A stretch of DNA of 64,000 nucleotides, taken from positions 1-64,000 of the forward strand of contig NZ_JAAIJR010000021.1 of NCBI RefSeq assembly GCF_010915725.1, in the 5' to 3' direction. Below the pieces are notes generated by a model, which was not told the origin of the DNA, did no database searches, and saw nothing but the letters and a program-made list of their open reading frames with translations. Every line of letters starts with the position of its first letter. Within the stretch, counting starts at the first letter, position 1. Below, piece after piece: positions 62,527 to 64,000 of this stretch. This stretch comes from Thiorhodococcus mannitoliphagus. GTDB taxonomy: Bacteria; Pseudomonadota; Gammaproteobacteria; Chromatiales; Chromatiaceae. The translations under genes were made by a program, and so were the position numbers.

Positions 62527-63078
62527 GAGCCTGCCGCCGGTCGCGGCGGCAGAGCGCGCTCGCTACAAGGTTAGGCGATTACCGGAAAATGTCATACCAG
62601 ATGGCACCGGATCCAGGCTTGACTTCAAGGAGCATCGCAGGGCTCCGTGACCGCAGGTGTGACACGGAAGGCGGACCTCGAGACAAGTCAGCGGATATGC
62701 GCCTTAACCGAAATCTAGCCTAAACTGCGCAGCGCTCCTTCAGTCACACAAACCTGGGCGGCCCAGCACCTAAAGCCCCAATGCTGCATTGCAGCACAGG
62801 ATAGACTTAGGCCCCTCGGGTTGCAATCACCGCCCAGCGCAAATCCAGCTAAGACGCACGGCGGGACGCCACCCCAAAGCATGAAACGCCGACCGCCTCG
62901 ATCGCCAAGCGGTTGGGCGGGGACCGCGCTCAAGCCTGGGAGCACCGCCCCGGCGCGACGGGGACCGCGCCGAACGGCCAGTCGCGGCGGACTTCAGCCG
63001 TTGGCATCGACCGCTTCAGGCCGAACATTCCCTGTTGGCTATACCCTAAGCGACCCCCGCAAGGTTAAAGGACCCAGC
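62527..63078. other. Intergenic region with stray element ends
   Basis: No supported gene in 552 bp. GGCGATTACCGG at 62574-62585 resembles the end of the 237-bp element (solo terminus). The stop of the previous gene lies in ctctaggagcctg, which equals the first bases of the CTAG-ended family and may be a chance match. A TGCTGCATTGCAGCA palindrome is at about 62782-62796, and a GC-rich REP-like unit at about 62939-62966. A 76-codon frame at 62715-62945 shows no domain. A GGTTAAAGGA site precedes phrB. Confidence 0.55.
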
Positions 63079-64000
63079 ATGACCGCCATTCTCTGGCTAA
63101 GGCGCGATCTGCGCCTGGACGACAACCCCGCGCTGCAGGCCGCGCTCGCCACGGGGGCGGCTGTGCTCCCCGTCTACATTCACGCCCCGGACGAGGAATC
63201 GCCCTGGGAGCCCGGAGGCGCCAGCCGCTGGTGGCTGCACGCCAGCCTCAGATCCCTTGATGCCGCATTGCGCGAGCGCGGCAGCCGCCTTCACATCGCC
63301 CGCGGCGACAGCCTCAACGTGCTCAAGCAGCTCGCCGCCGAGACGGGTGCGACCCAGGTCCATTGGAGCCGGCTTTACGACCCCAGCACCCGTGAGCGGG
63401 ATACGCGCATCAAGCAGGCGCTGCGCGCCGCCGGGCTCAGGTGCGAAAGCCATGGCTCCGCCCTTCTCTTCGAACCCTGGGAGATCTCCACTGCCGAGCA
63501 CCAGCCCTACCGGGTCTTCAGCGCCTTCTGGCGCGCCTGCGTCAAGGCACTCACCGAGCCACGGCCAGTCGCCGCCCCCGACCGACTGCCTCCACCACCA
63601 GAGATCGATGGGGGCGTCAGCCTAGATGCGCTGGGTCTGCTGCCTCGAATCCCTTGGGATGATGGCCTCAAAGCGACCTGGAATCCCGGCGAGTTCAGCG
63701 CGCGTGAACGCACCGAGGAATTCCTCGACGGGCAGGTTGCCGACTACAGCGAGCTACGCGACCAGCCGGGCATCCCAGGCACCTCCAGACTCGCGCCTCA
63801 CCTCCACTTTGGCGAGATCAGTCCCAGACGCATCCTAAGCATGGTGATCGAGCGTTTCGGAGATCCGACCGCGAAGCCCGTCGAGGCCTTCGTCCGCGAA
63901 GTTGGCTGGCGCGAATTCGGCTACCACCTGCTCTATCACTTCCCGCAAACACCGACCGAACCCTTGAATCGGCAGTTTGCCGACTTCCCCTGGGCGAGTG
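63079..64000 (+). CDS. phrB: Deoxyribodipyrimidine photolyase, 3' part beyond window
   Basis: Open from ATG 63079 to the window end (307 codons), so incomplete. N-terminal antenna domain (TAILWLRRDLRLDDNPALQA, VLPVYIHAPDEESPWEPGGA, RWWLHASLRSLDAALRERGS) with the W-x-RxDLRxxDN opening of the class I family. The FAD-binding domain begins at about 240: TSRLAPHLHFGEISPRRILS, FVREVGWREFGYHLLYHFP. The active-site Trp region lies beyond the edge. It repairs cyclobutane dimers using blue light. Downstream context not visible. Confidence 0.93.
   Translation, partial: MTAILWLRRDLRLDDNPALQAALATGAAVLPVYIHAPDEESPWEPGGASRWWLHASLRSLDAALRERGSRLHIARGDSLNVLKQLAAETGATQVHWSRLYDPSTRERDTRIKQALRAAGLRCESHGSALLFEPWEISTAEHQPYRVFSAFWRACVKALTEPRPVAAPDRLPPPPEIDGGVSLDALGLLPRIPWDDGLKATWNPGEFSARERTEEFLDGQVADYSELRDQPGIPGTSRLAPHLHFGEISPRRILSMVIERFGDPTAKPVEAFVREVGWREFGYHLLYHFPQTPTEPLNRQFADFPWAS

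Noticed and set aside
62522-62533. ctaggagcctg after the deacetylase gene as another MITE end
   Set aside because: Only 11 bases match and the rest diverges at once; may be chance.
62715-62945. 76-codon minus-strand frame before phrB
   Set aside because: No start signal, Cys/Gly-rich random-looking product in a repeat-bearing gap.

Overview
The window is GC-rich, densely packed chromosomal DNA from a gammaproteobacterium. Gene content (rpoE-rseABC-mucD-lepAB-rnc-era-recO-pdxJ, xerD-dsbC, yadGH, ycgN, mutS) together with a BLUF photoreceptor, a photolyase, a PEP-CTERM exoprotein and many small palindromic repeats points to a purple sulfur bacterium of the Chromatiaceae type. That placement is inference from gene content, not a database result. 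I saw no rRNA, tRNA or CRISPR array.

Layout. 1-1.3 kb: the 5' part of an IS630-type transposase gene running off the left edge, then a repeat-rich gap. 1.3-12.1 kb, mostly minus strand: DUF4124 protein, BLUF protein, a TldE/TldD-type pair, radA, SRPBCC, DnaJ-domain and VWA proteins, yoaA and a TPR lipoprotein. 12.2-17.9 kb: mrcB (PBP1B), yadGH ABC exporter, a LEA-type lipoprotein and a divergent TSUP transporter. 18-25.5 kb: fused membrane/spermidine synthase-like protein, two uncharacterised membrane-linked proteins, an OmpA/DUF4892 protein and mutS. 25.8-29.8 kb: PP2C phosphatase, dsbC, yajQ, xerD and divergent ycgN. 30.1-34.1 kb: a SNF2 helicase and SWIM-finger protein pair. 34.1-40.5 kb is an accessory zone: a MITE-like element, orphan HicB-like protein, low-GC PEP-CTERM protein with a candidate sigma-54 promoter, a long non-coding repeat region, and a TAXI binding protein next to gltS. 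40.5-46.8 kb: a zinc-ribbon membrane protein, serS, methyltransferase, HhH-GPD glycosylase, degenerate GlgC, pdxJ and recO. 46.8-56.3 kb: era-rnc-DUF4845-lepB-lepA-mucD-rseC-rseB-rseA-rpoE, all minus strand, with nadB divergent. 58-64 kb: a small four-cysteine protein, an acyl-CoA ligase/GNAT fusion, a histone-deacetylase-family enzyme and the 5' part of phrB.

The most striking observation is in the envelope-stress operon. A 237-bp inverted-repeat element with a 3-bp target duplication sits inside rseA. It cuts off the last 30 codons, which are still present and readable on the other side. A second copy of the element, with a different 3-bp duplication, lies upstream of the HicB-like gene. 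Another family of about 168 bp with CTAG ends has three full copies and one half copy here. Other points worth attention are a GlgC homologue that has lost most catalytic signature residues, the TAXI-GltS pairing, and heptanucleotide repeats abutting a start codon.

Starts were moved inward from the longest open frame wherever the extra N-terminus overlapped a neighbouring gene or preceded an obvious domain or signal peptide.
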